A DNA stretch of 64,000 nucleotides from Polynucleobacter sp. AM-7D1. GTDB taxonomy: Bacteria > Pseudomonadota > Gammaproteobacteria > Burkholderiales > Burkholderiaceae. The stretch spans positions 1,674,001 through 1,738,000 of the forward strand of contig NZ_CP061319.1 of the NCBI RefSeq assembly GCF_018688455.1, read 5' to 3'. Below the pieces are notes generated by a model, which saw only the letters and a program-made list of their open reading frames with translations, ran no database searches and had not been told where the DNA came from. Positions 45,827-56,992 of this stretch are shown here, in pieces (within the stretch, counting starts at the first letter, position 1; each line of letters opens with the position of its first letter). A program made the translations under genes and the position numbers.

Positions 45827-47728
45827 TTAACTTAACAGCAATTGATTAATCCGTTTTACATAAGCAGCAGGATCATTTAATTGACCACCTTCTGCCAAGA
45901 GCGCTTGATCAAACAAGACTTGCGTCCACTCATCAAAATGCTGGTTATCTGATTTCAACTTGAGGAGCAAAGGATGCTCAGGATTGATTTCGAGAATGGG
46001 TTTTGTGTCTGGCGCTTGCTGTCCTGCAGCCTTGAGCATCCGTAATAAATTACCGGAGAGCTCATTCTCATCAGAAACTAAACATGCTGGAGAGTCAGTC
46101 AAGCGGAAAGTGACACGCACATCCTTGACCTTGTCTTCCAAGGCAGCTTTCATACGATCGAGCAGATCCTTGAAATTCTTTTCAGTTTCTTCATGCTCTT
46201 TCTTTTCATTCTCATCACTAAGATTGCCCAGATCAAGTCCGCCCTTAGCTACTGAAGTCATGTGCTTGCCATCAAACTCTGTAAAGAAAGAAAGCATCCA
46301 TTCATCCACACGGTCAGAAAGTAGCAAAACTTCAACGCCCTTCTTGCGGAAGATTTCTAAGTGGGGGCTGTTCTTGGCAGCGTTAAATGAATCGCCAGTG
46401 ACATAATAAATTTTGTCCTGACCTTCTTTCATTCTGGATATGTAGTCTGCCAATGAAACTGTTTGCTCAACTGAGTCAGAGTGCGTACTTGCAAAACGCA
46501 AGAGTTTCAAAATGCGCTCTTGGTTCACTTGATCTTCGCCAACACCCTCTTTCAGTACTTGTCCAAACTGCGCCCAGAAAGTGCGGTACTTTTCTTTTTT
46601 GGCCTCATCATCGCTATTAGCCAACTCTTCCAGCATGCTCAGCACACGCTTAGTTGAACTCTCCCGAATAACCTTCACATCACGCGACTCTTGCAGAATT
46701 TCACGAGAGACATTCAATGGCAAATCTGTTGAGTCAATCACACCAGTAACAAAACGTAGATACATAGGCATCAGTTGCTCAGCATCATCCATGATGAATA
46801 CTCGCTTTACATACAACTTGATTCCACCATGTTTATTACGATCCCACAAATCAAATGGTGCCCGCGCTGGAACATACAACAGTTGTGTAAATTCGCTACG
46901 GCCCTCTACCCGATTTAATGAATAGCAGAGTGGGTTTTCATAATCATGGGATAGATGCTTGTAGAACTCGTTGTATTGCTCTTCGGTAATTTCTGATTTG
47001 GAGCGCGCCCATAAAGCACTGGACTGATTAATACTCTCAAGCTCATCCTTGATTACCTGCTCTTTTTTATCTGCATCCCACTCTTCTTTATTCATCTGAA
47101 TAGGCAAAGAGATGTGATCGGAATATTTGCGAATAATTGACTTCAGCTTGTGCGTAGAAAGGAAGTCATCTTCACCATCGCGCAAATGCATAGTGATAGA
47201 AGTGCCGCGTTGTGGGCGATCGATACTTTCTACAGTGAACTCACCTGAACCATCAGATTCCCAGCGCACACCGTCAGCAGCTGGCAAACCAGCTCGACGA
47301 GTTTCTACAGTAATGCGATCGGCAACAATAAATGCTGAATAAAAACCAACACCAAACTGACCAATCAAAGCTGCATCTTTTTGCTGATCGCCAGAGAGTT
47401 TTGAGAAAAATTCTTTCGTTCCGGATCGAGCTATCGTTCCTAGATTGGCAATCACCTCATCTCGACTCATGCCAATGCCATTATCAGAAATAGTGACGGT
47501 TCTAGCGGCCTTATCAAAACTGACCTTGATCTTTAAATCAGGATCATCACCATACCAATCTGGATGCTCAATCCCCTCAAAGCGGAGCTTGTCTGAAGCA
47601 TCAGACGAATTAGAAATTAACTCACGAAGAAAAATTTCCTTGTTGGAGTACAAGGAATGAATCATCAACTGCAATAATTGCTTTACTTCGGCCTGAAAGC
47701 CCAAAGTCTCTTTACTAGCAACAGTCAT
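45827..47728 (-). CDS. htpG: Chaperone HtpG (Hsp90)
   Basis: A 633-residue Hsp90 homologue. The ATP pocket is formed by [15 protein letters not shown] near residue 35, [11 protein letters not shown] near 78 and [11 protein letters not shown] near 125. The middle domain has the catalytic-loop Arg in [12 protein letters not shown], and a dimerisation domain ends the protein. It helps fold client proteins in the cytoplasm under stress. It stands alone, with a terminator behind it. No sigma-32 promoter was sure. Confidence 0.96.
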   Translation of the reverse strand: MTVASKETLGFQAEVKQLLQLMIHSLYSNKEIFLRELISNSSDASDKLRFEGIEHPDWYGDDPDLKIKVSFDKAARTVTISDNGIGMSRDEVIANLGTIARSGTKEFFSKLSGDQQKDAALIGQFGVGFYSAFIVADRITVETRRAGLPAADGVRWESDGSGEFTVESIDRPQRGTSITMHLRDGEDDFLSTHKLKSIIRKYSDHISLPIQMNKEEWDADKKEQVIKDELESINQSSALWARSKSEITEEQYNEFYKHLSHDYENPLCYSLNRVEGRSEFTQLLYVPARAPFDLWDRNKHGGIKLYVKRVFIMDDAEQLMPMYLRFVTGVIDSTDLPLNVSREILQESRDVKVIRESSTKRVLSMLEELANSDDEAKKEKYRTFWAQFGQVLKEGVGEDQVNQERILKLLRFASTHSDSVEQTVSLADYISRMKEGQDKIYYVTGDSFNAAKNSPHLEIFRKKGVEVLLLSDRVDEWMLSFFTEFDGKHMTSVAKGGLDLGNLSDENEKKEHEETEKNFKDLLDRMKAALEDKVKDVRVTFRLTDSPACLVSDENELSGNLLRMLKAAGQQAPDTKPILEINPEHPLLLKLKSDNQHFDEWTQVLFDQALLAEGGQLNDPAAYVKRINQLLLS

Positions 47729-47816
47729 ATAGCTACCCCCTTAATGAATACCAATCAACTAGATTGACCCTAGATGGGGTCAAAATCCAGCATTTCAAGG
47801 CTCAAAATGGGGTGGA

Positions 47817-48227
47817 CTAGGCAGAATGGGGTTTTGGGTGCTTTTCAGCCACGGTAAGTCCGGCCTTTTTCCAGGCGCCAAAACCGCCCTCTAAGTGGCA
47901 AACACGGGGAACTCCCATTTTTTGAAGGGTTTCGGTGGCCAAGGAGGACCTCCAAGCCGAGGCGCAATAAAGCACTAAACGCTTACCCTCACCAAAAATC
48001 GGCTTGAAATAGGGGCTTTTAGGATCCACCCAAAACTCCAGCATCCCCCGGGGAGCATGAAAAGCACCGGGAATCATGCCTTCGCGCTCTAATTCCCGAA
48101 CATCCCGAATGTCGACAAAAACAGTATTTTCATCATCAAGCAGGGTTTCGGCCTGATCCAAGGGCACCGTTTCAATCTGAGCCATCGCATTGGCGATTAA
48201 ATCCTCATAACCCAGAATTAAACTCAT
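47817..48227 (-). CDS. Rhodanese-like sulfurtransferase
   Basis: A single-domain rhodanese of 136 residues. The active-site loop CASAWRS, with the sulfur-carrying Cys near residue 88, has the six-residue spacing of true sulfurtransferases. FVDIRDVRELEREGMIPGA and HLEGGFGAWKKAG are family marks. It is cytoplasmic. It is divergent from the antiporter-like gene, 82 bases apart. Confidence 0.9.
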   Translation of the reverse strand: MSLILGYEDLIANAMAQIETVPLDQAETLLDDENTVFVDIRDVRELEREGMIPGAFHAPRGMLEFWVDPKSPYFKPIFGEGKRLVLYCASAWRSSLATETLQKMGVPRVCHLEGGFGAWKKAGLTVAEKHPKPHSA

Positions 48228-48309
48228 ATTTACCCCTATACAGATAGTGATTAATGGCAGTTAAACAAAAATCGAATTAGTTAAAACTACAGTCTGATAA
48301 TATCTTCCC

Positions 48310-49572
48310 ATGAACTTTACCCCTACAGAACTCGGTGCCAGTATTATTTTTGCGATAGCAGTACTGCACACCTTTAGCACTTCCTATTTTGAAACTCTAG
48401 CGAAAAAGTCTCGCCTGCATTCGGGCTTATGGCACCTACTTGGCGAAGTAGAAATTGTCTTTGGTTTCTGGGCAGCAGTACTACTAATTTATATCGGTTT
48501 TACGACTGGCCTTGATAGCGCCAGAGAATACGCAAGCAAGCGTAATTTCACAGAGCCGCTTTTTGTATTCGCTATCATGGTGGCTGCGGGTAGCAAGCCT
48601 ATCCTGACTTTTGCAACCCACCTTCTTTATAGCTTGGGCAAGTTTTTACATGTGGCTTTACGAACTCGCGAAGCCCCCATGCTGTACTTCCTCACCTTGT
48701 TCTTAACACCATTGCTAGGTTCATTTATTACTGAGCCAGCAGCGATGACTCTTGCAGCCTTCTTATTACGTGATTTGGTTTACAAACATAAATGCTCAAC
48801 CCCCTTACTCTTTGGAACCTTAGGGGTACTTTTCGTCAACGTCTCGATTGGTGGCACTCTGACCAATTTTGCTGCGCCGCCCGTACTGATGGTAGCTTCT
48901 ACCTGGGGTTGGTCAAGCAGTTTCATGTTCTTCAACTTTGGCCTGGCATGTAGTGCTGCGATCTTTGTCAACTCACTAATCCTGACGCTGTTGTTCCACC
49001 GCCAGCTCGTTGAACCAGAAGAGAAAAAGATTCCTGAAAAAATTCCGTTCACCGTTACTTCAGTTCATTTGCTGTTCTTAGCGGGCATTGTTTACTTCGC
49101 ACATGACCCAGTTATTTTCATGTGGCTCTTGTTATTCTTTATTGGCTACACCACTGCTTATCCAAAACATCAAAGCCCATTGATTTTGCGTGAGGCCTTA
49201 TTAGTTGGATTCTTCCTTGCCGGCTTGGTAGTCTTAGGCGCCCTACAAGGTTGGTGGCTGCAACCACTCCTGGAGAAGATGAGTCCAACCGCGGTCTTCT
49301 ATGGAGCGACAGCGCTTACTGCGATTACTGATAACGCGGCGCTGACTTATCTTGGCTCCCTTGTCACTGGAACCTCTCCAGAGTTCAAGCTGGCTTTGGT
49401 TGGTGGCGCGGTAGCTGGTGGCGGCTTAACCGTGATTGCTAACGCACCTAACCCAGCTGGTTTGGCGATCTTACGTAGCCACTTCCCGAATGGCGCGGTT
49501 TCTGCGCTGTATCTCTTCCTAGGCGCATTACCTCCAACGATTGTTGCTATTTTGGCTCTGCGCTTGCTGTAA
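48310..49572 (+). CDS. Putative Na+/H+ antiporter (DUF1504 type)
   Basis: A 420-residue membrane protein with about eleven segments. FITEPAAMTLAAFLLRD near residue 138 and a TDNAALTYLGSL segment near 345, with buried Asp and Asn, belong to the family often named putative Na+/H+ antiporter. The ion has not been shown for these proteins. It stands 55 bases before miaB and may use a shared or separate promoter. Confidence 0.8.
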   Translation: MNFTPTELGASIIFAIAVLHTFSTSYFETLAKKSRLHSGLWHLLGEVEIVFGFWAAVLLIYIGFTTGLDSAREYASKRNFTEPLFVFAIMVAAGSKPILTFATHLLYSLGKFLHVALRTREAPMLYFLTLFLTPLLGSFITEPAAMTLAAFLLRDLVYKHKCSTPLLFGTLGVLFVNVSIGGTLTNFAAPPVLMVASTWGWSSSFMFFNFGLACSAAIFVNSLILTLLFHRQLVEPEEKKIPEKIPFTVTSVHLLFLAGIVYFAHDPVIFMWLLLFFIGYTTAYPKHQSPLILREALLVGFFLAGLVVLGALQGWWLQPLLEKMSPTAVFYGATALTAITDNAALTYLGSLVTGTSPEFKLALVGGAVAGGGLTVIANAPNPAGLAILRSHFPNGAVSALYLFLGALPPTIVAILALRLL

Positions 49573-49627
49573 TTTGTTTTTTGTAAAATTTGAGCTTGGC
49601 CCCCAGTTATAAACCTGAGAACGGCGT

Positions 49628-50986
49628 ATGAAAAAGCTCTATATCAAAACCTTCGGCTGTCAAATGAACGAGTATGACTCGGGAAAGATGGCCGATCTCC
49701 TACATGCCGATGAGGGCATGGTCATGACTGACACGCCTGAAGATGCAGATGTCGTTCTACTGAACACCTGCTCTATTCGTGAAAAAGCAGAAGATAAAGT
49801 ATTTTCCGATTTAGGTCGCTTGCGTGAACTCAAAAAAACCAAACCCGATTTATTAATTGGTGTTGGAGGTTGCGTTGCCAGTCAAGAAGGTCAACAAATT
49901 ATTAGCAGGGCGCCTTATGTTGATGTCGTCTTTGGTCCGCAAACATTACATCGCCTATCTGATCTGATCGCTCAACGTCGCGAAACCGGTAGATCTCAGG
50001 TAGATATTTCTTTCCCGGAGATAGAAAAGTTTGACCACCTACCTGCCTCGCGCCAAACTCGTGGTTCTGCTTACGTCTCCATCATGGAGGGTTGCTCAAA
50101 GTATTGCAGCTATTGCGTTGTTCCTTACACTCGTGGCGAAGAAGTATCGCGTCCGTTTGATGATGTATTAACTGAAGTAGCAGGCCTGGCTGCGCAAGGC
50201 GTAAAAGAAATTGTGCTGCTCGGTCAAAACGTTAACGCCTATTTGGGCAAAATGGGTGATACAGAAGAAATCGCAGACTTTGCACTCTTGATTGAATACG
50301 TTGCAGAGATTCCAGGTGTTGAAAGAATTCGCTTTACCACTAGCCATCCCAAAGAATTTACCCAGCGCTTAATTGATGTCTATGCCAAAGTTCCCAAGTT
50401 GGTGAGTCATTTACATCTTCCAGTACAACACGCATCTGACTCGGTTTTATCCGCCATGAAACGTGGCTATACCGCTCTAGAATACAAAAGCATTATTCGC
50501 AAGATGCGCGCAGTGAGGCCCGACTTGACGCTCTCTAGCGACTTCATTGTGGGCTTTCCAGGCGAGACCGATGAGGATTTTGCAAGGCTCTTGAAGATGG
50601 TGGAAGAGCTCAATTTTGATAACAGCTTTTGCTTTATTTTCAGCGCACGTCCCGGTACACCCGCTGCCAATCTGAGCGATGACACGCCTTATGAGGTCAA
50701 ACTCAAGCGACTACAAACATTGCTTGCCCTAGTGGAGTCACAAGCAAATCAAATTAGTAAAAACATGTTGGGCAATACTGAGCGAGTACTCGTTGAAGGC
50801 CTAGCAAAAGATGGTGTAAATCTACAAGGTCGCGCTGCCAACAATCGCGTGATTCACTTTGCTGCACCAAATAAAGATATTGAATCACTCATAGGTGAAA
50901 TGGTAGACATACGCATTACTGAAGTGCTTAACTACACTCTCCGTGGTGAGCTTATTAGCGAACTCGCTTCAACCTATACCCATTAA
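49628..50986 (+). CDS. miaB: tRNA-2-methylthio-N6-dimethylallyladenosine synthase (MiaB)
   Basis: A 452-residue radical SAM enzyme that adds a methylthio group to i6A37 of tRNA. The three Cys of the N-terminal UPF0004 domain are C11, one in NTCSIRE and one in VGGCVAS; the radical SAM cluster is C156, C160 and C163. A TRAM domain ends the protein. It begins the run miaB-ybeY-corC-lnt-glyQS-gmhB-plsC. In many relatives phoH lies between miaB and ybeY; here only one base does. Confidence 0.97.
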   Translation: MKKLYIKTFGCQMNEYDSGKMADLLHADEGMVMTDTPEDADVVLLNTCSIREKAEDKVFSDLGRLRELKKTKPDLLIGVGGCVASQEGQQIISRAPYVDVVFGPQTLHRLSDLIAQRRETGRSQVDISFPEIEKFDHLPASRQTRGSAYVSIMEGCSKYCSYCVVPYTRGEEVSRPFDDVLTEVAGLAAQGVKEIVLLGQNVNAYLGKMGDTEEIADFALLIEYVAEIPGVERIRFTTSHPKEFTQRLIDVYAKVPKLVSHLHLPVQHASDSVLSAMKRGYTALEYKSIIRKMRAVRPDLTLSSDFIVGFPGETDEDFARLLKMVEELNFDNSFCFIFSARPGTPAANLSDDTPYEVKLKRLQTLLALVESQANQISKNMLGNTERVLVEGLAKDGVNLQGRAANNRVIHFAAPNKDIESLIGEMVDIRITEVLNYTLRGELISELASTYTH

Positions 50987-50987
50987 G

Positions 50988-51464
50988 ATGGCAATCAAGC
51001 AAGCGACTTCCTCTAAATTGGAAATTGATATTCAATTTGCTAGTGCTCCCATTGAAGATAAAGTGCTTACGATTGCCTCTTTAGCAGCAATTAAAAAATG
51101 GGTGAAAGCCAGCACCCACCTGAGCGGCCTCGTCACCTTGCGCTTCGTTAATGCTGCTGAGGGTAAAAAGTTGAATTTTGCTTTTCGGAACAAAGATTAC
51201 GCGACCAATGTGCTCACCTTTCCATATGAGCTAACTAAAAAGACATTGACTGCCGATATTATTTTTTGCCTGCCCGTAATTCAAAAAGAGGCGAGGGAAC
51301 AAGCTAAGACTGCTCAGGCTCACTTAGCTCACCTCATTATTCATGGATGCTTGCATGCCCAAGGACTTGACCATGAGAGCAATGCTGAAGCAAGCAAAAT
51401 GGAGAGTAAGGAAATCGCTATTCTCAAATCCTTGGGTTTTAGAAACCCTTACGCACCCGTTTAA
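50988..51464 (+). CDS. ybeY: Endoribonuclease YbeY
   Basis: I use ATG 50988, one base after the miaB stop, giving 158 residues; an earlier in-frame start would overlap miaB without a gain in similarity. The metal site HGCLHAQGLDH at 119-129 is complete, and the NVLTFPYE segment is conserved. YbeY takes part in 16S rRNA 3' maturation and ribosome quality control. It normally works with YbeZ (PhoH), whose gene is missing at this spot. Confidence 0.94.
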   Translation: MAIKQATSSKLEIDIQFASAPIEDKVLTIASLAAIKKWVKASTHLSGLVTLRFVNAAEGKKLNFAFRNKDYATNVLTFPYELTKKTLTADIIFCLPVIQKEAREQAKTAQAHLAHLIIHGCLHAQGLDHESNAEASKMESKEIAILKSLGFRNPYAPV

Positions 51465-51520
51465 AGCATCCTCAACACCTCGTTCACTGAATTTACATAT
51501 TTTTACGATATTCTTATTAC

Positions 51521-52360
51521 ATGCCTGACCCCAATAAATCCCTTTTAGAACGCTTGGCCGATTTTTTAACGCCACAGCCAACCAGCCCAGCAGAACGTCG
51601 CCAAGAACTCATTGAGACCCTCAGAGAAGCACAGTCCGAGGGCTTGATTGATGCGGATGCCCTCTCCATGATCGAGGGTGTATTCCAAGTGGGGCAACTG
51701 TGTGCTCGCGATATTTTGATTCCTAGAGCTCAGATTGATTGGATTGATATCAACCAATCACTGCCTGAAATTATCCAGAGTGTAATTACTGCAGCCCACT
51801 CACGCTTTCCAGTGTTTGAAGGTAGTCGCGACAATGTCATTGGCACCTTGCTAGCAAAAGACTTATTGCGTCACTCCTCTGAAAAAGATTTTCAGGTACG
51901 CGATTGGCTCCGCCCCGCAGTTTTCATTCCAGAATCTAAACGTTTGAGCGTTTTACTGCGCGACTTCAAAGACAACCGAAATCACTTAGCGATTGTTGTA
52001 GATGAATACAGCGGCGTAGCTGGAGTGATCACGATTGAAGACGTGCTTGAGCAAATTGTTGGTGATATTGAAGATGAGCATGATATTGACGAAGAAGCAG
52101 ACAATCTAATCTCTTTAGATAATGGCGATATTCGTGTCAAAGGCATTACGGAGTTAGAGCAATTTAATGAGGCTCTAGGCACTCAATTCCACGATGAAGA
52201 TATTGAAACTATTGCCGGCTTAGTCATTCAACATCTTGGTCGAGTACCGAAGATGGGTGAACTGATTGAGATTGACGGAATTGAATTTGAGGTTCAGCGC
52301 GCCGACCCAAGACAGATACATATTCTGCTCGCAAGACAACTCCCTAAAAAACTTCCCTGA
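51521..52360 (+). CDS. corC: CorC/HlyC-type CBS-domain protein
   Basis: A 279-residue cytoplasmic protein with an N-terminal helix, a CBS pair at about 65-185 (ARDILIPRAQIDWID and VDEYSGVAGVITIEDVLE) and a C-terminal CorC_HlyC domain at about 200-275. It is linked to magnesium and cobalt efflux. It lies between ybeY and lnt, the usual order, and ends 8 bases before lnt. Confidence 0.94.
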   Translation: MPDPNKSLLERLADFLTPQPTSPAERRQELIETLREAQSEGLIDADALSMIEGVFQVGQLCARDILIPRAQIDWIDINQSLPEIIQSVITAAHSRFPVFEGSRDNVIGTLLAKDLLRHSSEKDFQVRDWLRPAVFIPESKRLSVLLRDFKDNRNHLAIVVDEYSGVAGVITIEDVLEQIVGDIEDEHDIDEEADNLISLDNGDIRVKGITELEQFNEALGTQFHDEDIETIAGLVIQHLGRVPKMGELIEIDGIEFEVQRADPRQIHILLARQLPKKLP

Positions 52361-52368
52361 GAATTAAT

Positions 52369-53892
52369 TTGATTGATCAGCAATCAACCAGGTTTGGTAA
52401 TGGCATCAATGTGTTGCTGCTATTTTTTCTGGGAGCCTTGCTAGCCGCTGCTGCTGAGCTAACTTATGGTGGCTGGATACAAATCCCGATTCTGAGTTTG
52501 ATTTGGTGGCGGATGAGCCAGCAAGCAAGACCGTCCATTAAAAATCAATTTATCTCTGGAATGTCTTTTGGTCTAGGCTACTTTGTTCTGGGCTTATGGT
52601 GGATCTATATTAGCCTGCATGATGTCGGTGGTATGCATGCAGCCGCTTCTGGTTTAGCTGTTTTCTTACTAGCAGCAGGAATGGCTTTATTTTTCTCCTG
52701 CGCCTCCCTCGCTCTCTGTTTACCTAGACGCAAGTACTTAACAGGCTTGGTGCTAGCAGCATCTTGGGTGCTAATTGAATACCTTCGTAGCGTAGTCTTA
52801 ACTGGCTTTCCTTGGATGGGGCTTGCTGAAGCCCAATTCAACGGCCCCTTCGCACCGGTGGCGCCATTCTTCGGTGGCCTAGCCTGCACATTTTTAGTGG
52901 TGTGGGTCTCTTGGGAAATCAGTCAGTTAAAGAAAAATATGTTCTTTAGCAGTGCTTGCATTATTTCTACGATTGCACTTGCACAACTCGCGAGCTTGTG
53001 GACTTTCACAAGCCCAATTGGCGAGCCACTCAGTGTGCGTTTAATTCAAGGTAATTTTGAGCAAAGCCTCAAGTTCAACCCCAAATCTATTGAAGACCAG
53101 TTTAGTTTTTATACCAATGCTATTGAGAGTCAATCGGCTGATCTCATCATTACTCCAGAGACCGCATATCCTTGGCCACAAAGCAATCTTCCAACTGGAT
53201 TACTGGGATCTCTCCAACAGTTTTCCACGAATACCTCTAGCAATGTTTTGCTTGGTTTGATTGGAGAGGTGGCTGGCTCTAGTAATCCGAAGTACACCAA
53301 CCGGGCTCTTGGACTTTCTCCTAATGCTCCAAGCTATCAATATGACAAATCCCACTTGGTACCCTTTGGTGAATTTATTCCGCCTGGCTTTCATTGGTTC
53401 GTGAATGCTTTCCATGTTCCTATGAGCGACTTTGCACGCGGCACATTAGATCAAGCCCCCTTCACCATCATTCGTTCCGGGAAGGAATCAATTCATGCAG
53501 CAATCACGATTTGCTATGAGGACGTCTTTGGCGGGGAGCTAGCGTCCCGAATTGATCAGAGCAGTAAACCTGTTAACTTGTTGATCAATATGACTAATCT
53601 GGCTTGGTTTGGGGACTCTCAAGCACCAGCGCAGCAATTAAGACTATCCCAGCTACGATCCCTAGAGACGGGCCTCCCAGCGCTACGTGCGACAAATACG
53701 GGCATTACAGCAGCCCTTGGTCCAGACGGGAAAGTACTATCTCAGCTTGGCGAATTTACCCAAGGCACGCTCAGCCTGAAGATTCAAGCCTACTCTGGCA
53801 AAACCCCTTATGTCATTTGGGGAAATGCCCCCATTTTGGGTCTTTCTTGCCTCTTGCTCATACTGGGTCTGATTCGTCATAAACGAAACTAA
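52369..53892 (+). CDS. lnt: Apolipoprotein N-acyltransferase (Lnt)
   Basis: A 507-residue inner-membrane enzyme that adds the third acyl chain to lipoproteins. The start is TTG at 52369; no ATG precedes the first membrane segment. About six N-terminal segments (17-210) are followed by a nitrilase domain with Glu in IITPETAYPW, a Lys in YDKSHLVPFGE and the catalytic Cys in ICYEDVFG, and one C-terminal segment. It follows corC by 8 bases. Confidence 0.94.
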   Translation: MIDQQSTRFGNGINVLLLFFLGALLAAAAELTYGGWIQIPILSLIWWRMSQQARPSIKNQFISGMSFGLGYFVLGLWWIYISLHDVGGMHAAASGLAVFLLAAGMALFFSCASLALCLPRRKYLTGLVLAASWVLIEYLRSVVLTGFPWMGLAEAQFNGPFAPVAPFFGGLACTFLVVWVSWEISQLKKNMFFSSACIISTIALAQLASLWTFTSPIGEPLSVRLIQGNFEQSLKFNPKSIEDQFSFYTNAIESQSADLIITPETAYPWPQSNLPTGLLGSLQQFSTNTSSNVLLGLIGEVAGSSNPKYTNRALGLSPNAPSYQYDKSHLVPFGEFIPPGFHWFVNAFHVPMSDFARGTLDQAPFTIIRSGKESIHAAITICYEDVFGGELASRIDQSSKPVNLLINMTNLAWFGDSQAPAQQLRLSQLRSLETGLPALRATNTGITAALGPDGKVLSQLGEFTQGTLSLKIQAYSGKTPYVIWGNAPILGLSCLLLILGLIRHKRN

Positions 53893-53952
53893 TCGCGATT
53901 TCATAGTTCACCTGCTTAGCCATGTAAAATCAAAGGCTTAGCCAGGTAAATC

Positions 53953-54837
53953 ATGCTTACTTTTCAGCAAATCATTCTCAAACTCCAAGATTACTGGGAC
54001 CAACAAGGTTGCGCCCTATTGCAACCTATTGACCTTGAGGTCGGTGCCGGTACATCTCATACAGCCACTTTCTTGAGGGCCATTGGCCCTGAGCCATGGA
54101 AAGCGGCTTACGTCCAACCTTCACGTAGACCAAAAGATGGTCGCTATGGAGAAAATCCAAACCGTTTGCAGCACTACTACCAGTACCAGGTGGTGCTTAA
54201 ACCAGCGCCAGAAAATATTCTTGAGCTCTACTTGGGCTCGCTTGCTGCCTTAGGCCTTGATCTTCAAAAAAACGACGTCCGCTTTGTTGAGGACGATTGG
54301 GAAAACCCAACCCTGGGTGCGTGGGGCTTAGGATGGGAAGTTTGGCTTAACGGTATGGAAGTAACTCAGTTCACTTATTTCCAGCAAGTGGGTGGCATTG
54401 ATTGCAAACCTGTTTTAGGCGAAATCACCTACGGCATTGAGCGCTTAGCGATGTACATCCAAAATTGCTCCAACGTATATGACCTCGTTTGGGCCGACGG
54501 CATCTCTTATGGTGATGTGTATCACCAGAATGAAGTAGAGCAATCTTGCTACAACTTTGAACACTCCAATACCGACCTCTTGTTTGCAAACTTCGCCAAT
54601 TACGAGAGTGAAGCCAAGCGTTTGATGGAAGTACCTTTAGCCTTACCCGCTTACGAAATGGTACTCAAGGCTGGACACACCTTTAACTTACTGGATGCGC
54701 GCGGCGCTATTTCAGTGACTGAGCGTGCTGCTTATATCGGACGCATCCGTAACCTATCTCGTGCAGTAGCGCAGGCTTACTTTGAGTCTCGCGAGAAGTT
54801 AGGTTTCCCGATGTGCGAACGTCAATCCAAAGCCTAA
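53953..54837 (+). CDS. glyQ: Glycyl-tRNA synthetase alpha subunit
   Basis: A 294-residue class II synthetase subunit with the typical N-terminus ([14 protein letters not shown]), [15 protein letters not shown] and a motif 3-like [11 protein letters not shown] near residue 158. It forms a tetramer with GlyS, encoded 16 bases later. Length is close to the usual 300. Confidence 0.97.
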   Translation: MLTFQQIILKLQDYWDQQGCALLQPIDLEVGAGTSHTATFLRAIGPEPWKAAYVQPSRRPKDGRYGENPNRLQHYYQYQVVLKPAPENILELYLGSLAALGLDLQKNDVRFVEDDWENPTLGAWGLGWEVWLNGMEVTQFTYFQQVGGIDCKPVLGEITYGIERLAMYIQNCSNVYDLVWADGISYGDVYHQNEVEQSCYNFEHSNTDLLFANFANYESEAKRLMEVPLALPAYEMVLKAGHTFNLLDARGAISVTERAAYIGRIRNLSRAVAQAYFESREKLGFPMCERQSKA

Positions 54838-54853
54838 TCAGCTCGATCTAATT

Positions 54854-56992
54854 ATGAGTACACCGAATTCCCTCTCTCAATCAGACAATCTTCTGATTGA
54901 AGTATTTACAGAAGAGTTGCCACCAAAATCATTACGCCGCTTAGGTGACGCCTTCAGTGATGGTATTTATTCCACACTGAAGTCCGCTGGCCTCTTAAGT
55001 GAAAATTCTGTTGCTACTGGCTTCGCTACACCGCGCCGCCTTGCTGTTCAGGTTACGAATGTCTTGAGCCAAGCGCCAGACTATCCAGTACGCGAAAAAT
55101 TACTGCCAACCAGCATTGCTTTTGATGCAGAAGGCAAAGCTACTGCACCCCTACAAAAGAAATTAGCCTCTTTAGGTTACGCTGATATCAATCTCTCCAC
55201 CCTGGAAAAATCAGGTGAAGGGAAAAATGAAGCGCTATATCTCAATGTCGTCGCTAAAGGCGCAGCATTAGAGCAGACTGCCCAACAAGCGCTTGAGCAA
55301 ACACTCAGCAAATTACCCATCGCCAAAATGATGCACTATCAAGTGCTACAAAAAAATAGTGAATTAGCAGACGTTGAGTTTGCTCGACCAGCACACCGCA
55401 TCATTGCCCTGCATGGCAAACAAGTTCTTAATATCAGCGCACTAGGAATTGACGCAGCCAATCAAACTGAAGGTCATCGCTTTTTAGCTCCTGGTCTTAT
55501 TACGATCGCCTCCGCAGATCAGTATGAATCCGATCTCAGCACTAATGCCAAAGTATTGCCAAGCTTTGATAAGCGTCGTGCATTTATCGAATCTGCATTA
55601 TTAAAAGCTGCTGGTACTGATTTAGTGTTAATGCCAGATAGCCTATTGGATGAAGTAACCGCTTTGGTTGAGTGGCCAGCAATTTATGAATGTCATTTTG
55701 ATCAAGAGTTCTTGGAGGTTCCTCAAGAGTGCTTGATTCTGACGATGCAGACCAATCAAAAATACTTTGCATTGACTGATAAGCAAGGCAAGTTACGCAA
55801 TCGCTTCCTCATTGTTTCTAATATCGAGACTGATAAGCCAGAAGCGATTATTTCTGGTAACGAACGTGTGGTACGCCCGCGCCTATCCGATGCGCGCTTT
55901 TTCTTCCAACAAGATCAAAAGCGCCCGTTAGCATCCCGTGTAGCTGATCTTGGAAAAGTGGTTTATCACAATCAGCTTGGCAATCAATTGGATCGCACTA
56001 AGCGCGTTCAAGGAATTGCAGTAGGTATTGCCAAAGCCTTATCAGCTAATGAGCCCTTAGCCAGTCGCGCCGCTGAAATTGCTAAAACCGATTTACTAAC
56101 CGATATGGTTGGCGAGTTCCCAGAGCTTCAAGGCATCATGGGTCGCTACTATGCAACGCATGATGGCGAAGATACCGAAGTTGCGTCCGCTTGCAGCGAA
56201 CACTACATGCCCCGCTTTGCTGGTGATGCGCTGCCACAAACTCAAATCGGCACCATTCTCGCTATTGCAGACAAGCTAGAGACATTGGTCGGCATTTGGG
56301 GTGTTGGTCTTGCACCGACAGGTGACAAAGATCCATATGCCCTGCGTCGTCACGCTTTAGGTATTTGCCGACTCTTACTGGAAAAGAATCTAAGCCTGAG
56401 CCTGCCTGAGTTAATTGATCTGGCTCGCAAACAATTTCCGCAAAAAGATGTTCAAGAAAAAGCTAAGGGCGAAGATATTTACGCCTTCATCATTGATCGT
56501 CTACGTGCTTACTTACGCGACCAATCAGTTGCTGGCAAGCCATTTACCACCGAAGAGATTGAGGCTGTATTAAGTCAGTCACCCGATCAACTCAATGATT
56601 TAATTGATCGCTTATCTGCATTGCGTGAATTTAATGCCTTAGCGGAAGCTGCTCAGTTAGCAGCTGCCAATAAACGCATCAGTAATATTCTCAAAAAGAA
56701 TGTAACTACTATACCGGCAGCTTGTTCCAGCAAGCTCTTACAAGTTCCTGCTGAAATCGCCCTCCATCAGGCGCTTGAGAAACTCACCCCAACACTGAGT
56801 ACCGCCTATGAGCAGCGTCAGTTCGTAGATCTATTGAAGGCACTCGTGGCTCTCAGCGCCCCGATTGATCAATTCTTTGCTGATGTGATGGTGATGGATC
56901 CAAATCCAGAGCTACGTGATAACCGACTAGCTCTCCTGCAACAACTTCACCAGAAAATGAATCTCATTGCCGATCTCGGCAAATTAGCATGA
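54854..56992 (+). CDS. glyS: Glycyl-tRNA synthetase beta subunit
   Basis: A 712-residue subunit that binds tRNA-Gly. It opens with LIEVFTEELPPKSL near residue 14, has ECLILTMQTNQKYFAL near 296 and an HD-like region with KTDLLTDMVGEFPELQG-type sequence near 415. Its stop overlaps the gmhB start in an ATGA, so the two are coupled. Confidence 0.97.
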   Translation: MSTPNSLSQSDNLLIEVFTEELPPKSLRRLGDAFSDGIYSTLKSAGLLSENSVATGFATPRRLAVQVTNVLSQAPDYPVREKLLPTSIAFDAEGKATAPLQKKLASLGYADINLSTLEKSGEGKNEALYLNVVAKGAALEQTAQQALEQTLSKLPIAKMMHYQVLQKNSELADVEFARPAHRIIALHGKQVLNISALGIDAANQTEGHRFLAPGLITIASADQYESDLSTNAKVLPSFDKRRAFIESALLKAAGTDLVLMPDSLLDEVTALVEWPAIYECHFDQEFLEVPQECLILTMQTNQKYFALTDKQGKLRNRFLIVSNIETDKPEAIISGNERVVRPRLSDARFFFQQDQKRPLASRVADLGKVVYHNQLGNQLDRTKRVQGIAVGIAKALSANEPLASRAAEIAKTDLLTDMVGEFPELQGIMGRYYATHDGEDTEVASACSEHYMPRFAGDALPQTQIGTILAIADKLETLVGIWGVGLAPTGDKDPYALRRHALGICRLLLEKNLSLSLPELIDLARKQFPQKDVQEKAKGEDIYAFIIDRLRAYLRDQSVAGKPFTTEEIEAVLSQSPDQLNDLIDRLSALREFNALAEAAQLAAANKRISNILKKNVTTIPAACSSKLLQVPAEIALHQALEKLTPTLSTAYEQRQFVDLLKALVALSAPIDQFFADVMVMDPNPELRDNRLALLQQLHQKMNLIADLGKLA

